Source: Bryobacterales bacterium (GTDB lineage: Bacteria; Acidobacteriota; Terriglobia; Bryobacterales; Bryobacteraceae). From it: a DNA stretch of 45,067 nt. The notes under the pieces were generated by a model. It was not told the origin of the DNA and did no database searches. It saw nothing but the letters and a program-made list of their open reading frames with translations. The position numbers were made by a program, and so were the translations under genes. Positions 18,276 to 25,631 of the stretch are shown here, one piece after another (position 1 is the first letter of the stretch; each line of letters opens with the position of its first letter). The DNA lies in assembly GCA_026954325.1 (NCBI GenBank), contig JAIXKK010000131.1, forward strand, positions 1-45,067. Reading direction: 5' to 3'.

Positions 18276-18308
18276 CCCGGTACCCAGACGGTACCGGGTT
18301 TTTTCTTT
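18276..18308 (+). terminator. Strong rho-independent terminator
   Basis: A perfect 9-bp stem (CCCGGTACC / GGTACCGGG, 18276-18284 with 18290-18298) with a 5-nt loop is followed by TTTTTTCTTT. The T-tract is on the plus strand only. It lies 45 nt before the ATG at 18353, which is the position of an attenuator or of the end of a small RNA. Confidence 0.85.
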
Positions 18309-18352
18309 GGGTCTATTTTGCGCTACACTGACGGTTTCTCACTGCACAAACG

Positions 18353-19366
18353 ATGTTCAGCTACGCCAAATGGATTGACCGCTGGGAATTCGACCTGGCC
18401 ACGAAAGACAGCAACCGCGTAGTGCGGCCGTTTGATTGGGGCGCGGAATGGTTCCTGCATCCTCCGCCGAACGGCAGCGCGCCGCAAGCAATGAAAGAAT
18501 TCGTGGAGCAGGCGGTGGCGGATTCCGACAGCTTCTTCTCCGCTCCCGCACCCGAGGATTTCCGGTTAGAGGGGAACCACCTCACATTCACCAGCGCGGT
18601 GCGGACGCCGTATCCGGAAAACAATACGGTTCATGGCATCTACTTTCCGGCGGCGAAGCACCAGGGGCGGGCGGTGGTGGTGCTGCCACAATGGAATTCC
18701 GATGCGGGAGGCCACCTGGGGCTATGTAAGCTGCTGAACCAGTTCGGCATCTCAGCTTTGCGGATGAGCATGGCGTACCATGACCGGCGGATGCCGGCGG
18801 AGTTGGAGCGAGCCGATTACCACGTGTCGTCAAACATCGGACGGACGATTCACGCCTCGCGGCAGTCAGTGATTGATGTGCGCGCCTGCCTGACGTGGCT
18901 GGAGCGGCAAGGATACACAAGGCTGTCGATTTTGGGTACGAGTTTGGGGTCGTGCATGGCGTTCATCACCGCGGCGCATGATGCGCGCGTGCGCTGCGGC
19001 GTGTTCAACCATGTGTCGATGTACTTTTCCGACGTGGTGTGGACGGGGTTGTCCACGCAACATGTGAAGCGCGGCGTGGAAGAGCAATTGACGCAGGACG
19101 GACTGCGGCGGTATTGGGCGGTGATCAGCCCGGCGACGTACCTGGACCGGTTGCACGGGCGGGATTTGAAGAGTCTGCTGGTGTGGGCGAAGTACGACAC
19201 GACATTCATTCCCAAGTACAGTCTTCAGGTGCTGGAAACGTTCAAGAAGAGGCAGTTCCGGCACGAGGTGTTCACGTTGCCGTGCGCACACTACACGACG
19301 GGGAAGTTTCCGTTCAACTGGATGGATGGGTTGGCGATGTGCGGATTTCTGCGGAGGAACCTCTGA
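18353..19366 (+). CDS. Alpha/beta hydrolase (ABHD18-like)
   Basis: The 337-residue cytoplasmic protein has an alpha/beta hydrolase core in its second half: nucleophile elbow GTSLGS with Ser197, a likely acid at Asp282 (AKYDTTF) and His313 (CAHYTTG). The first ~100 residues hold a family-specific cap (MFSYAKWIDRWEFDLATKD, FDWGAEWF). Overall layout resembles the ABHD18/DUF2048 group, for which no bacterial substrate is known; this family call is from memory. The gene is preceded by an intrinsic terminator, so its expression may depend on read-through or on a promoter in the 45-nt gap. It is followed by the separate dCMP-deaminase transcription unit. Confidence 0.7.
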   Translation: MFSYAKWIDRWEFDLATKDSNRVVRPFDWGAEWFLHPPPNGSAPQAMKEFVEQAVADSDSFFSAPAPEDFRLEGNHLTFTSAVRTPYPENNTVHGIYFPAAKHQGRAVVVLPQWNSDAGGHLGLCKLLNQFGISALRMSMAYHDRRMPAELERADYHVSSNIGRTIHASRQSVIDVRACLTWLERQGYTRLSILGTSLGSCMAFITAAHDARVRCGVFNHVSMYFSDVVWTGLSTQHVKRGVEEQLTQDGLRRYWAVISPATYLDRLHGRDLKSLLVWAKYDTTFIPKYSLQVLETFKKRQFRHEVFTLPCAHYTTGKFPFNWMDGLAMCGFLRRNL

Positions 19367-19430
19367 TACAGGCTGAAGGGGTGATCTGAGCGACACTACA
19401 AGATGTTGTACTCGAGAACTGTTTTTTAGG

Positions 19431-19459
19431 TTGACACATCCCTCTTTCAGAATTAGTAT
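19431..19459 (+). promoter_or_regulatory. Strong sigma70-type promoter for the dCMP deaminase leader
   Basis: A perfect TTGACA (19431-19436), a 17-nt spacer and TAGTAT (19454-19459, four of six matches to TATAAT). A start near 19466 is expected, about 7 nt upstream of the 16S-tail-complementary sequence. Confidence 0.7.
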
Positions 19460-19499
19460 TGGGGTATCACTGAGAAAGGAGGTGGTCCAGTTCAAATAT

Positions 19500-19547
19500 A
19501 TGAGTACTGGTAGTAGATATTCCACGCGCGAGGTGGCCGACTGCTGA
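19500..19547 (+). CDS. Possible 15-residue leader peptide
   Basis: ATG at 19500-19502 opens a 15-codon frame ending in TGA at 19545-19547; an in-frame GTG at 19482 would make it 21 residues but would lie inside the strong Shine-Dalgarno-like stretch. The GGAGG-to-ATG distance of about 17 nt is too long for ordinary initiation. The codons give a plausible but unproven peptide; it may be only part of the structured RNA. Confidence 0.25.
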   Translation: MSTGSRYSTREVADC

Positions 19548-19678
19548 GTCGACCGTTCCTAACGTAGCTGGTTTCGTTCAGTGGCGAGGCCTATGTTCCC
19601 GTGGACCGGCCGCCTCTGCGCGAGGAGATGTGAACCCAGGCCTGTTTAGCCGAGGTTCGACATTCCGGACGGCTATCA

Positions 19679-19717
19679 AGAACCCCCGTAAAGCCAAAGG
19701 CGCTTTGCGGGGGTTCT
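19679..19717 (+). other. Long perfect hairpin upstream of the dCMP deaminase gene
   Basis: AGAACCCCCG (19679-19688) pairs with CGGGGGTTCT (19708-19717); a U-G pair and an inner AAAGC/GCTTT stem extend it to 16 bp with a 7-nt loop. There is no T-tract on either strand, so it is not a standard intrinsic terminator; it may stabilise the 3' end of the leader RNA or be processed. Confidence 0.7.
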
Positions 19718-19759
19718 CGCATTTCAGGCGCGGTAGCCGATTTGGTAACATGGCTCTCC

Positions 19760-20221
19760 ATGAGCGATATCCCCAACTGGGACGACTACTACCTGGAGAT
19801 CTGCAAGGTGGTGGCGGCGCGCAGTAAAGATCCCCACACACAGCTTGGATGCGTGATTGCGGGGCCCGCGCACGAGATCCGAACGACGGGCTATAACAGC
19901 TTTCCACGCGGGATTCGGGACGATGTGCCGGAGCGCAAGACGCGCCCGGCGAAGTATTTGTGGATCGAGCACGCCGAGCGGAACGCGATCTGCAATGCGG
20001 CGCGGTGCGGAACGCCGCTCGAGGGGTGCTCGCTGTACGTGGAGATCATGCCCTGTATGGACTGCGCGCGGGCGATCGTACAGGCAGGGATCAAGGAAGT
20101 GATCGTATCGCAAGAGCGGATGGCGCAATACTCGAGCGACTACTACAACGAGCATTTTGGGATGGTGGAGGTTCTGTTCGGAGAGGCCGGGGTGAAGGTG
20201 CGGCGGCACCCGGCTCCGTAA
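19760..20221 (+). CDS. dCMP deaminase family protein
   Basis: The 153-residue cytoplasmic enzyme of the zinc-dependent cytidine/deoxycytidylate deaminase superfamily has His71 and Glu73 in EHAERNAI and Cys99/Cys102 in MPCMDCARAI. The extra segment near GYNSFPRGI and the KTRPAKYLW insert fit ComEB/dCMP deaminases, which convert dCMP to dUMP for thymidylate synthesis. The ATG at 19760 matches the family start (DIPNWDDYYLEI); a TTG 18 nt upstream is less likely. The gene sits behind the structured leader and strong promoter, and converges with the DsbD-like gene, with 6 nt between the stops. Confidence 0.85.
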   Translation: MSDIPNWDDYYLEICKVVAARSKDPHTQLGCVIAGPAHEIRTTGYNSFPRGIRDDVPERKTRPAKYLWIEHAERNAICNAARCGTPLEGCSLYVEIMPCMDCARAIVQAGIKEVIVSQERMAQYSSDYYNEHFGMVEVLFGEAGVKVRRHPAP

Positions 20222-20227
20222 TGTGTC

Positions 20228-20758
20228 CTATTGACGGACAGGGACGAGAGGTTTGAGGTCCAATCCGGCGGAGTCATTGGCAGGCGCGGGCAGAGCCATG
20301 GAGACATCGATGTTCTTGCAGATGGAGTCGGTGCAGGCCTGGCCGCGGATGGCGACGCGGCCGGCGGCGCGTTGTTTCGTCTTGACGGCGAAGAGGGCGC
20401 GGGCGTCGAAGCCCCAGGTATACCAGCGAATTTCCGGTTTGGAAAAATCCTTCGGCTCAGTCTGAAGCCAGGCTCCGGCGGCTTCGAGACCGTCCGCGAG
20501 CTTGATTTCGGTGGGGCGTTCGATACCGAGCGAGGGCTTGCCGGCGAGTTTTTCGGCCTGGCGCTGTTTGTTGTCCATGGCGAAGGTGTGCCAACCGGGA
20601 TCAATGACGGCCTCGACAACGACATAGTCGCCGCTCCAGCGGGCGCGATAGGACAGGCAGCGTTTGCCGTCGTGGTGGACCTCGACCGGGTGAGTCCACT
20701 CGGCGGCGCGGGCGGCGGCCGGGGCGAGAACCAATGCGATGGCCAGAAGTCTGTTCAT
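20228..20758 (-). CDS. DsbD N-terminal (alpha) domain-like periplasmic protein
   Basis: The 176-residue protein has a signal peptide (MNRLLAIALVLAPAAARA) and the immunoglobulin-like fold of the DsbD alpha domain (PF11412 type). The redox pair is the C-x4-C at Cys142 and Cys147 (GQACTDSICKN), where DsbD-alpha carries the pair that passes electrons from the membrane domain to periplasmic targets. The membrane and gamma domains of full DsbD are absent. It starts 4 nt inside the end of the Trx7/PDZ selenoprotein gene, so the two are translationally coupled. I infer that they form a periplasmic thiol/selenol redox pair. Confidence 0.8.
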   Translation of the reverse strand: MNRLLAIALVLAPAAARAAEWTHPVEVHHDGKRCLSYRARWSGDYVVVEAVIDPGWHTFAMDNKQRQAEKLAGKPSLGIERPTEIKLADGLEAAGAWLQTEPKDFSKPEIRWYTWGFDARALFAVKTKQRAAGRVAIRGQACTDSICKNIDVSMALPAPANDSAGLDLKPLVPVRQ

Positions 20759-22005
20759 TTTCGAAAACTCATGCGGTAGGTTTTGAGGGGCATCTCGAGG
20801 CGTTTGCCGTCACGGAGGACGCCGAGAGTGACGGAATCCCCGGCGGTCTTGCGGAGTTTGATGTACAACTCGGCGGTGTCGGCATCGGGATCGCGCTGGA
20901 CTCCGTCGACGGCGAAGACGATGTCGCCGGGATGCAGATCGTGGCTTTTCATCATCTGGGCGAAGTTGTCGACGTGGGTGACCATGCTGGCAAAGCCGTC
21001 TTTATCGAGTCCATTGCCGCGCTTTTCGGAATCCGTGAGCGGGCGCGAATCGAAGTAGGCGCGGGGATCGACGGTGAGTTGGCGAAAGCGGATATCGGTC
21101 CACCACCAGCGCTGGGGAAGCGAAACGGTAAGGGGGATGGCGGCGCCGCCGCGGCCGACGGTGAAGGCGACCTGTTTGGCGTGGCGGTTGACCTTATCGT
21201 AGGCGTATTGGAGGTCGGCGAAGGTCCATACGGTGGTTCCGTCGAGCGCGGCAATGCGGTCACCGGACTTCAGGCCGGCCGCGGCGGCGGGGCCTCTTGT
21301 CTCCTTCACCACGAGACCTTTGGGGATGTCGAGGTAGATACCGATGACGCGGAGATCGGGGGAACGGTACATGTGGGTGATCTTGTCGAGAGTTCCGTCC
21401 TTTTCGCGGTGAACGTTCTGGAAGTCACCGATGAGGTGGCATTCGACACAGTTATTCGCCGCATAGGTGCGCTCGACGAGGAGCGGGAAATCGCGCGGGG
21501 ATGCGGGCTTCGGGCGGGGAGAACGCGCGAGTTTTCCTTCGAGGTACCGCTGATGGAGTTCGAGGCCTTTGGCGAGGGCCAGATCGAGACTGTCAAGGCT
21601 GAGGAAGGTATCCTGGGAGGCTCCGTCGCGCCCGCCATAGCGCAGGTAGATCTGCTCATCGGCGTTAAGGATGAAGAAATAGAGGGTGTTGTAGCGGTCG
21701 TAATCGAACAGGCCGATATCGACGTCGTCCATGCGCGGGATCCGCACGCAGACGTACTGGCTCATCAGCCTGCCGCGGGGTGAATCCTTGGGTGACAGCA
21801 CAACCTGTGCGTCAAAAACGCGTCCGGCGATTCAAGCTTCGCAGCGGAACTCGAGGAAGATGGGCTTCCGAGTCCGCTTTGCCTCCTGAAGGGCGGCTTT
21901 GTAGTTATCGAGCCAGGGGATGCCTTCGTCCTGGGCTGAGAGCAGGGCGGGGGTGGCGGTGAGGGCAAGGAGAAACAGGGGGAAGGTGCTATTTCGCGTG
22001 AACAT
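20755..22005 (-). CDS. Trx7/PDZ domain selenoprotein (UGA read as selenocysteine)
   Basis: Read through UGA at 21834-21832 this is one 416-residue frame. Signal peptide: residues 1-24. The thioredoxin-like domain has FRCEAU with Cys55 and Sec58, a CxxU redox motif, then VFDAQVVL and strands ending FFILNADEQIYLRY. A CVECH motif (186-190) fits c-type heme attachment or a second redox pair. Two PDZ domains follow (~218-283 with GLKSGDRI, ~356-408 with LHPGDIVFAVDG). This is the layout of the family named Trx7/PDZ domain-containing (seleno)protein. The frame and the protein similarity continue across the UGA without any shift, the upstream part alone would be a useless 57-residue fragment, and a SECIS-like hairpin starts 17 nt after the UGA. 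Start ATG at 22005; weak ribosome binding site. It overlaps the DsbD-like gene by 4 nt. Sec machinery (selABCD) is not in the window. Confidence 0.85.
21793..21814 (-). promoter_or_regulatory. Bacterial SECIS-like hairpin
   Basis: On the minus strand, 17 nt after the UGA, nine base pairs form between 21814-21806 and 21802-21793, with a single bulged U and a GGU apical loop (21805-21803). Bacterial SECIS elements need a short stem with a G early in a small loop, about 16-37 nt from the UGA, and SelB reads a loop GU; both hold here. The bulged U is on the 3' side, unlike E. coli fdhF. Confidence 0.75.
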
Positions 22006-22349
22006 CGTCGCTGCTAGGGATGATAGCACGGGCACTGGAGACGGCTCGGACGATGAGGGAGGTCTTTCCTCCAGAGCCCATCGAGCGGCTAGAAGTCAGG
22101 GGTAACGGGTCACAAAGTTCACCGGCTCCGGAGTCCGTTTTTCTCAGATTGCGCCCCGCCGGACCGGGTGGCAATTTGAGTATTTCGCGGCGCCGGTGTT
22201 GATGACTGTAGGATGGCAAAGGTGTGCGCGGCGGAGGTTCACCGCCTCCGCCGCCCCATCAATAACCCTGGGAATGCAAGTCCCGAGGTCAATCCGACAA
22301 TGCAAATCCTACATCCTTTTCGTGTGGCGAAGCGCGCCGGCTCGCCGTC
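22006..22349. other. Gene-free gap between the selenoprotein gene and the sulfatase relic
   Basis: I see no supportable gene. It should contain the promoter of the selenoprotein gene (minus strand from 22005), but no clear -35/-10 pair stands out. A weak palindrome (CTCCGGAG, near 22124) precedes GTTTTT on the plus strand. Confidence 0.4.
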
Positions 22350-22839
22350 GCCGCGCCTGCCGCTGCTCGTGCGCTGCCCGGCGCTGTTCCGCGGCGGGCG
22401 CGCGAAAGCGCTTCGCGTTGAACGTGGACTACGCGCCGGCGATGCGGACCTGGCGGGGGTGAGGATACCCGGCGCGATGCAAGGGCGAAGCCTGCGTCCG
22501 CTGCTCGAGGGGAAGGAGCCGGGAGATTGGCGCACGTCGACGTACCACACCGATTACGAAAACTCGTGGGCGCTGCGCGGGAAGGGGAAGGAGGCGATGA
22601 GCGGCCCCATTTCCCGGTATTTCACCGCGCACCGCGTGGGGCCGCATCGCGGAGCGCGCGACGAGCGCTACAAACTGATCCACTACTACAGCGCGGGGGA
22701 TTACCGGGAGTTGTTTGACATCGAGAAGGATCCGGACGAGGCGCGGAATGCCTATTCCGAAGCGTACTACGCCGCGATCCGTGATTCCCTGAAGAAGAAA
22801 CCGGGCCGGCTGAAGCGGTACTACCGCGACAATTCCTGA
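22350..22839 (+). pseudogene. Sulfatase C-terminal relic with two frameshifts
   Basis: Typical sulfatase C-terminal motifs appear in order but in two frames: LPLLVRCPALFRGG (frame 1, from ~22357), then ALNVDYAPAM (frame 2, ~22415-22447), then DLAGVRIPGAMQGRSLRPLL and ERYKLIHYY, ELFDIEKDPDEARN (frame 1 to the stop at 22839). Two compensating shifts near 22400 and 22445 restore the frame. The N-terminal half with the formylglycine motif (CxPxR) is missing completely and no start with a ribosome binding site is present. I read it as a decaying remnant; a sequencing error could explain the shifts but not the missing half. Confidence 0.75.
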
Positions 22840-22890
22840 GTGCTCCGTATCTGCTGCGCAACCTGACAGTCTTGGCGTACACTCAATCTC

Positions 22891-24042
22891 ATGCCCTCCG
22901 ATCCGGTACTCGACCTGGAAGCACTGCTTGCGCCGATAGCAGGCGATAACCCCGCCGGCCAGAGCCTGTTCGCCACCACGATTCTCGCCGATTTGCGGGA
23001 ATACCGCCGTTCGGAAGACGCGGAGAGCATGGGCGAATGGGCTCCCGCGGAGACAAAGACGGCGAACTGGAACAAACTGGACAAAGTCGCCATCGACACG
23101 CTGACGAACAAGAGCAAAGACATCCGTGTGGCGGGATACCTCATGGAATCGAAGGTGGTGCAGAAGGGCTTTCCCGGGCTGCGGGACGGGTTAAGACTGA
23201 TACGGGAAATGCAGGAGCGATTCTGGGATCACTTCTATCCGGCGCTGACCGCCCCCGAAGGGGAAGAGGAGGACTACGAGGATGATAACCCGATCGAAGT
23301 GCGCGCGGCGGCGTTGGGACAGATTGACCGGCTGTTGGTGATGCCGGTGCGCTCCATCGCGGCTACGAAGCCGCAAGGCGGCGGCAATGTCTACTCGCAG
23401 GTGGATTGGGACCAGGCGAACTATGTTGACAACCTGAAGGGCAAGCAACAGGAGGCTTATGACCAGGCGGTTTCTGACGGCCAGCCGACGGGGGAACTGT
23501 TCGCGCGGGCGGTGAGCCTGACTCCGGTGACCTTTTATCAGAGGTACGTGGAGGATCTGGACGAGTGCCACGAAGAACTGCGGTTGCTCAATGAGTTGAT
23601 CGAACAGCGCTACCAGGAAACCGAGCAGTTGCCGATTCTTTCCGGTGTCCGCGGCGCGCTCGAGGGCGTGGAGCGGATGGTGCGCGACATCGAGAAGATC
23701 CACGGCAAACTGCGCAAGTCCGAAGAAGCGGAAGAAGAGCAACCCGGGGAGGAGGCGGAAGGAGAGGCTGTGGGCGCGGCGCGGAAAGTCGCGTTCAGCG
23801 GAGAGGGGATACCCCTTGAACCGGCGGACAGGGCCGACGCACTGCGCAGGCTACAGGCGGTGGCGGCGTATTTCCGCAAAGCGGAGCCGCACAGTCCGAT
23901 TGCGTTTCTGATTGACCGCGCGATCCGGTGGGGGAATCTGTCGCTCGATCAGTGGCTGATGGAAGTGGTGAAAGACCACGCGGCGCTCGGCACCGTGCGC
24001 GAAACCCTGGGGCTGAATCCGGATACCGGCGAGAGCATGTAG
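22891..24042 (+). CDS. tssA: Type VI secretion TssA (ImpA) family protein
   Basis: The 383-residue protein carries an ImpA N-terminal domain at residues ~8-130 (LLAPIAGDNPAGQSL, TANWNKLDKVAIDTLTNKSKDIRVAGYLMES, GLRDGLRLIREM) and a C-terminal region typical of short TssA (AYFRKAEPHSPIAFLIDRAIRWGNL). TssA coordinates baseplate and sheath assembly of the type VI secretion system in the cytoplasm. The acidic segment ~270-290 is a linker. No other tss gene is in the window. It converges with nadB, with 3 nt between the stops. No strong ribosome binding site is visible before the ATG. Confidence 0.85.
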   Translation: MPSDPVLDLEALLAPIAGDNPAGQSLFATTILADLREYRRSEDAESMGEWAPAETKTANWNKLDKVAIDTLTNKSKDIRVAGYLMESKVVQKGFPGLRDGLRLIREMQERFWDHFYPALTAPEGEEEDYEDDNPIEVRAAALGQIDRLLVMPVRSIAATKPQGGGNVYSQVDWDQANYVDNLKGKQQEAYDQAVSDGQPTGELFARAVSLTPVTFYQRYVEDLDECHEELRLLNELIEQRYQETEQLPILSGVRGALEGVERMVRDIEKIHGKLRKSEEAEEEQPGEEAEGEAVGAARKVAFSGEGIPLEPADRADALRRLQAVAAYFRKAEPHSPIAFLIDRAIRWGNLSLDQWLMEVVKDHAALGTVRETLGLNPDTGESM

Positions 24043-24045
24043 GGA

Positions 24046-25623
24046 TCAGGCCGCGGCGTTTTTGGCGCGCAAACCGACATCCGTGCCGAGCCGAACGATG
24101 GAGTGCTTCTCGAACTCGAGGCGCTTTTCGGGAAAGTCGGAGCGGTAGTGGCCTCCGCGGCTTTCCTCGCGGGCAAGCGCGCAGCGGGCGATCAGCAGCG
24201 CGACGGCGTGAATATTGCGCAATTCGTAGTCCTGGCGGTCCGTGCGCGGGAGCGCCATAAAATCCACCGCTTCGAGTTGCCTGATGGCGCGCCCGAGACC
24301 TTGCGCGTCGCGCACCAATCCGATATCGCGCCATGCCAGATCGCGAAGTTCCCACTCGCGGATCTGGGGGAAGGAGATTTGAGGCGAGCCAGGCTGCAGG
24401 AAGGCCGGGCGCGCCGGCCATTCCTTCATTGCTTCGGCGGCGCGTGCTCCAAAGACGATGCCTTCCAGCAGGGAATTGCTGGCGAGGCGATTGGCCCCGT
24501 GGACACCGGTGCAGGCCACTTCACCGGCGGCATAGAGCCGCGGAACGGTAGTGTGGCCGGTGAGGTCCGTGCGGACGCCTCCCATGGCGTAGTGCGCGGC
24601 GGGGTGGACGGGCGCGGGTTGTTTGGCGAGATCGATTCCGTAGTGCAGGCAGGTCTGGTAGATGCGGGGAAAGCGTTGGGCGATACCGGTGAGGTGGGTG
24701 AGATCGAGGAACACATGCGGCTCGCCGCCGCGCCGCAATTCCTGAACGATGTTGCGCGACACCACGTCTCGAGGGGCGAGTTCGGCCATGGGATGCTTGC
24801 CGGTCATGAACCGTTCGCCGGCGGCGTTGCGCAGGTAGGCTCCTTCGCCGCGCAGGGCTTCGGAGAGCAAGAAGCGGGGGGCGCCTTCGAGGTGGAGGGC
24901 GGTGGGGTGGAACTGGACGAACTCGAGGTCGCTGATTTCGGCTCCCGCGCGGTAGGCGACGGCAACACCATCGCCGGTGGCCACATCCGGGTTGGTGGTT
25001 TCCTTATATACGCGTCCGAGACCGCCGGTGGCGAGCAGCACGGCGCGGGCGCGAATGGAGACATGGCGCTGGCGCTCCCCATCGAAGGCGAGCGCACCGG
25101 CGGTTTCTCCATCCTCCATCAGAAGGTCCGTGACGGCGGCGAAGCTTTCAAATCGGATGCGGGGCAGCGTTACGGCATGGCGGTAGAGGCTGCGGACCAT
25201 CTCCTGCCCGGTGGAGTCGCCGTGGGCGTGCAGGACGCGCGAGCGGCTGTGGGCTCCCTCGCGGGCGAACAGGAGCCTGGCGCCTTCGCGGTCGAATTCC
25301 GTTCCCCAGGCGATCAACTGTTCGATGGCGGGAGGGCCTTCCTCCACCAGCACATGGACGGCATCGCGGTCGCAGAGGCCGTCGCCGGCGACGAGCGTAT
25401 CCTGCTCATGGAGTTCGATCTGGTCATCGTCGCTGAGGGCGACCGCGACGCCGCCTTGGGCATATTGAGAGGAGGATTCGCGGATGGAATCCTTTGCGAG
25501 CACCAGCACCTGGCCTGCCGCGGCAAGGGAGATGGCCGCGCGTAATCCAGCGACGCCGGCGCCGACAACCAGGAAGTCAGTAGTGAGTGTTTCGAGCGGT
25601 TGTGTGATTCCTTCATGGTACAA
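24046..25623 (-). CDS. nadB: L-aspartate oxidase
   Basis: The 525-residue flavoprotein of the NadB/SdhA family has FAD motif GAGVAG (21-26), SSSQYAQGGVAVAL, HAHGDSTG, and the NadB signature HGANRLASNSLLEG; the length fits NadB. It oxidises L-aspartate to iminoaspartate, the first step of de novo NAD synthesis, in the cytoplasm. The start is a TTG at 25623; no ATG or GTG lies before the FAD motif in this frame, so a weak start is likely. The start lies only 8 nt from the divergent aroB start. nadA and nadC are not in the window. Confidence 0.92.
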   Translation of the reverse strand: MYHEGITQPLETLTTDFLVVGAGVAGLRAAISLAAAGQVLVLAKDSIRESSSQYAQGGVAVALSDDDQIELHEQDTLVAGDGLCDRDAVHVLVEEGPPAIEQLIAWGTEFDREGARLLFAREGAHSRSRVLHAHGDSTGQEMVRSLYRHAVTLPRIRFESFAAVTDLLMEDGETAGALAFDGERQRHVSIRARAVLLATGGLGRVYKETTNPDVATGDGVAVAYRAGAEISDLEFVQFHPTALHLEGAPRFLLSEALRGEGAYLRNAAGERFMTGKHPMAELAPRDVVSRNIVQELRRGGEPHVFLDLTHLTGIAQRFPRIYQTCLHYGIDLAKQPAPVHPAAHYAMGGVRTDLTGHTTVPRLYAAGEVACTGVHGANRLASNSLLEGIVFGARAAEAMKEWPARPAFLQPGSPQISFPQIREWELRDLAWRDIGLVRDAQGLGRAIRQLEAVDFMALPRTDRQDYELRNIHAVALLIARCALAREESRGGHYRSDFPEKRLEFEKHSIVRLGTDVGLRAKNAAA

Positions 25624-25631
25624 CGGTGGAT

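Larger units (their letters stand above)
19466..19717 (+). ncRNA. Structured leader/ncRNA with 18-nt complementarity to the 16S rRNA 3' end
   Basis: From the predicted start at ~19466 the RNA opens with AGAAAGGAGGTGGTCCAG (19473-19490), which can pair along all 18 nt with the standard 16S rRNA tail (CUGGAUCACCUCCUUUCU) with a single G-U wobble. Downstream lies an interrupted stem (AGGCCT/AGGCCT and GTTC/GAAC, 19587-19598 with 19632-19643) enclosing a CCTC/GAGG hairpin (19613-19625), then the long hairpin 19679-19717. No long protein frame fits. It may be a leader of the dCMP deaminase gene (ATG at 19760) or a free RNA. Whether it matches a published acidobacterial RNA motif I cannot decide without a search. 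Confidence 0.5.

Noticed and set aside
18043..18352. Known riboswitch upstream of the alpha/beta hydrolase gene
   Set aside because: I compared by eye with common riboswitch cores and found no match; kept only as an undefined leader or small RNA.
20755..21801. Reading the Trx7/PDZ gene as two genes or a nonsense pseudogene
   Set aside because: The GTG start at 21801 would cut the redox motif from the domain, has no ribosome binding site, and the similarity continues in the same frame across the UGA, which sits at a Cys position with a SECIS-like hairpin behind it.
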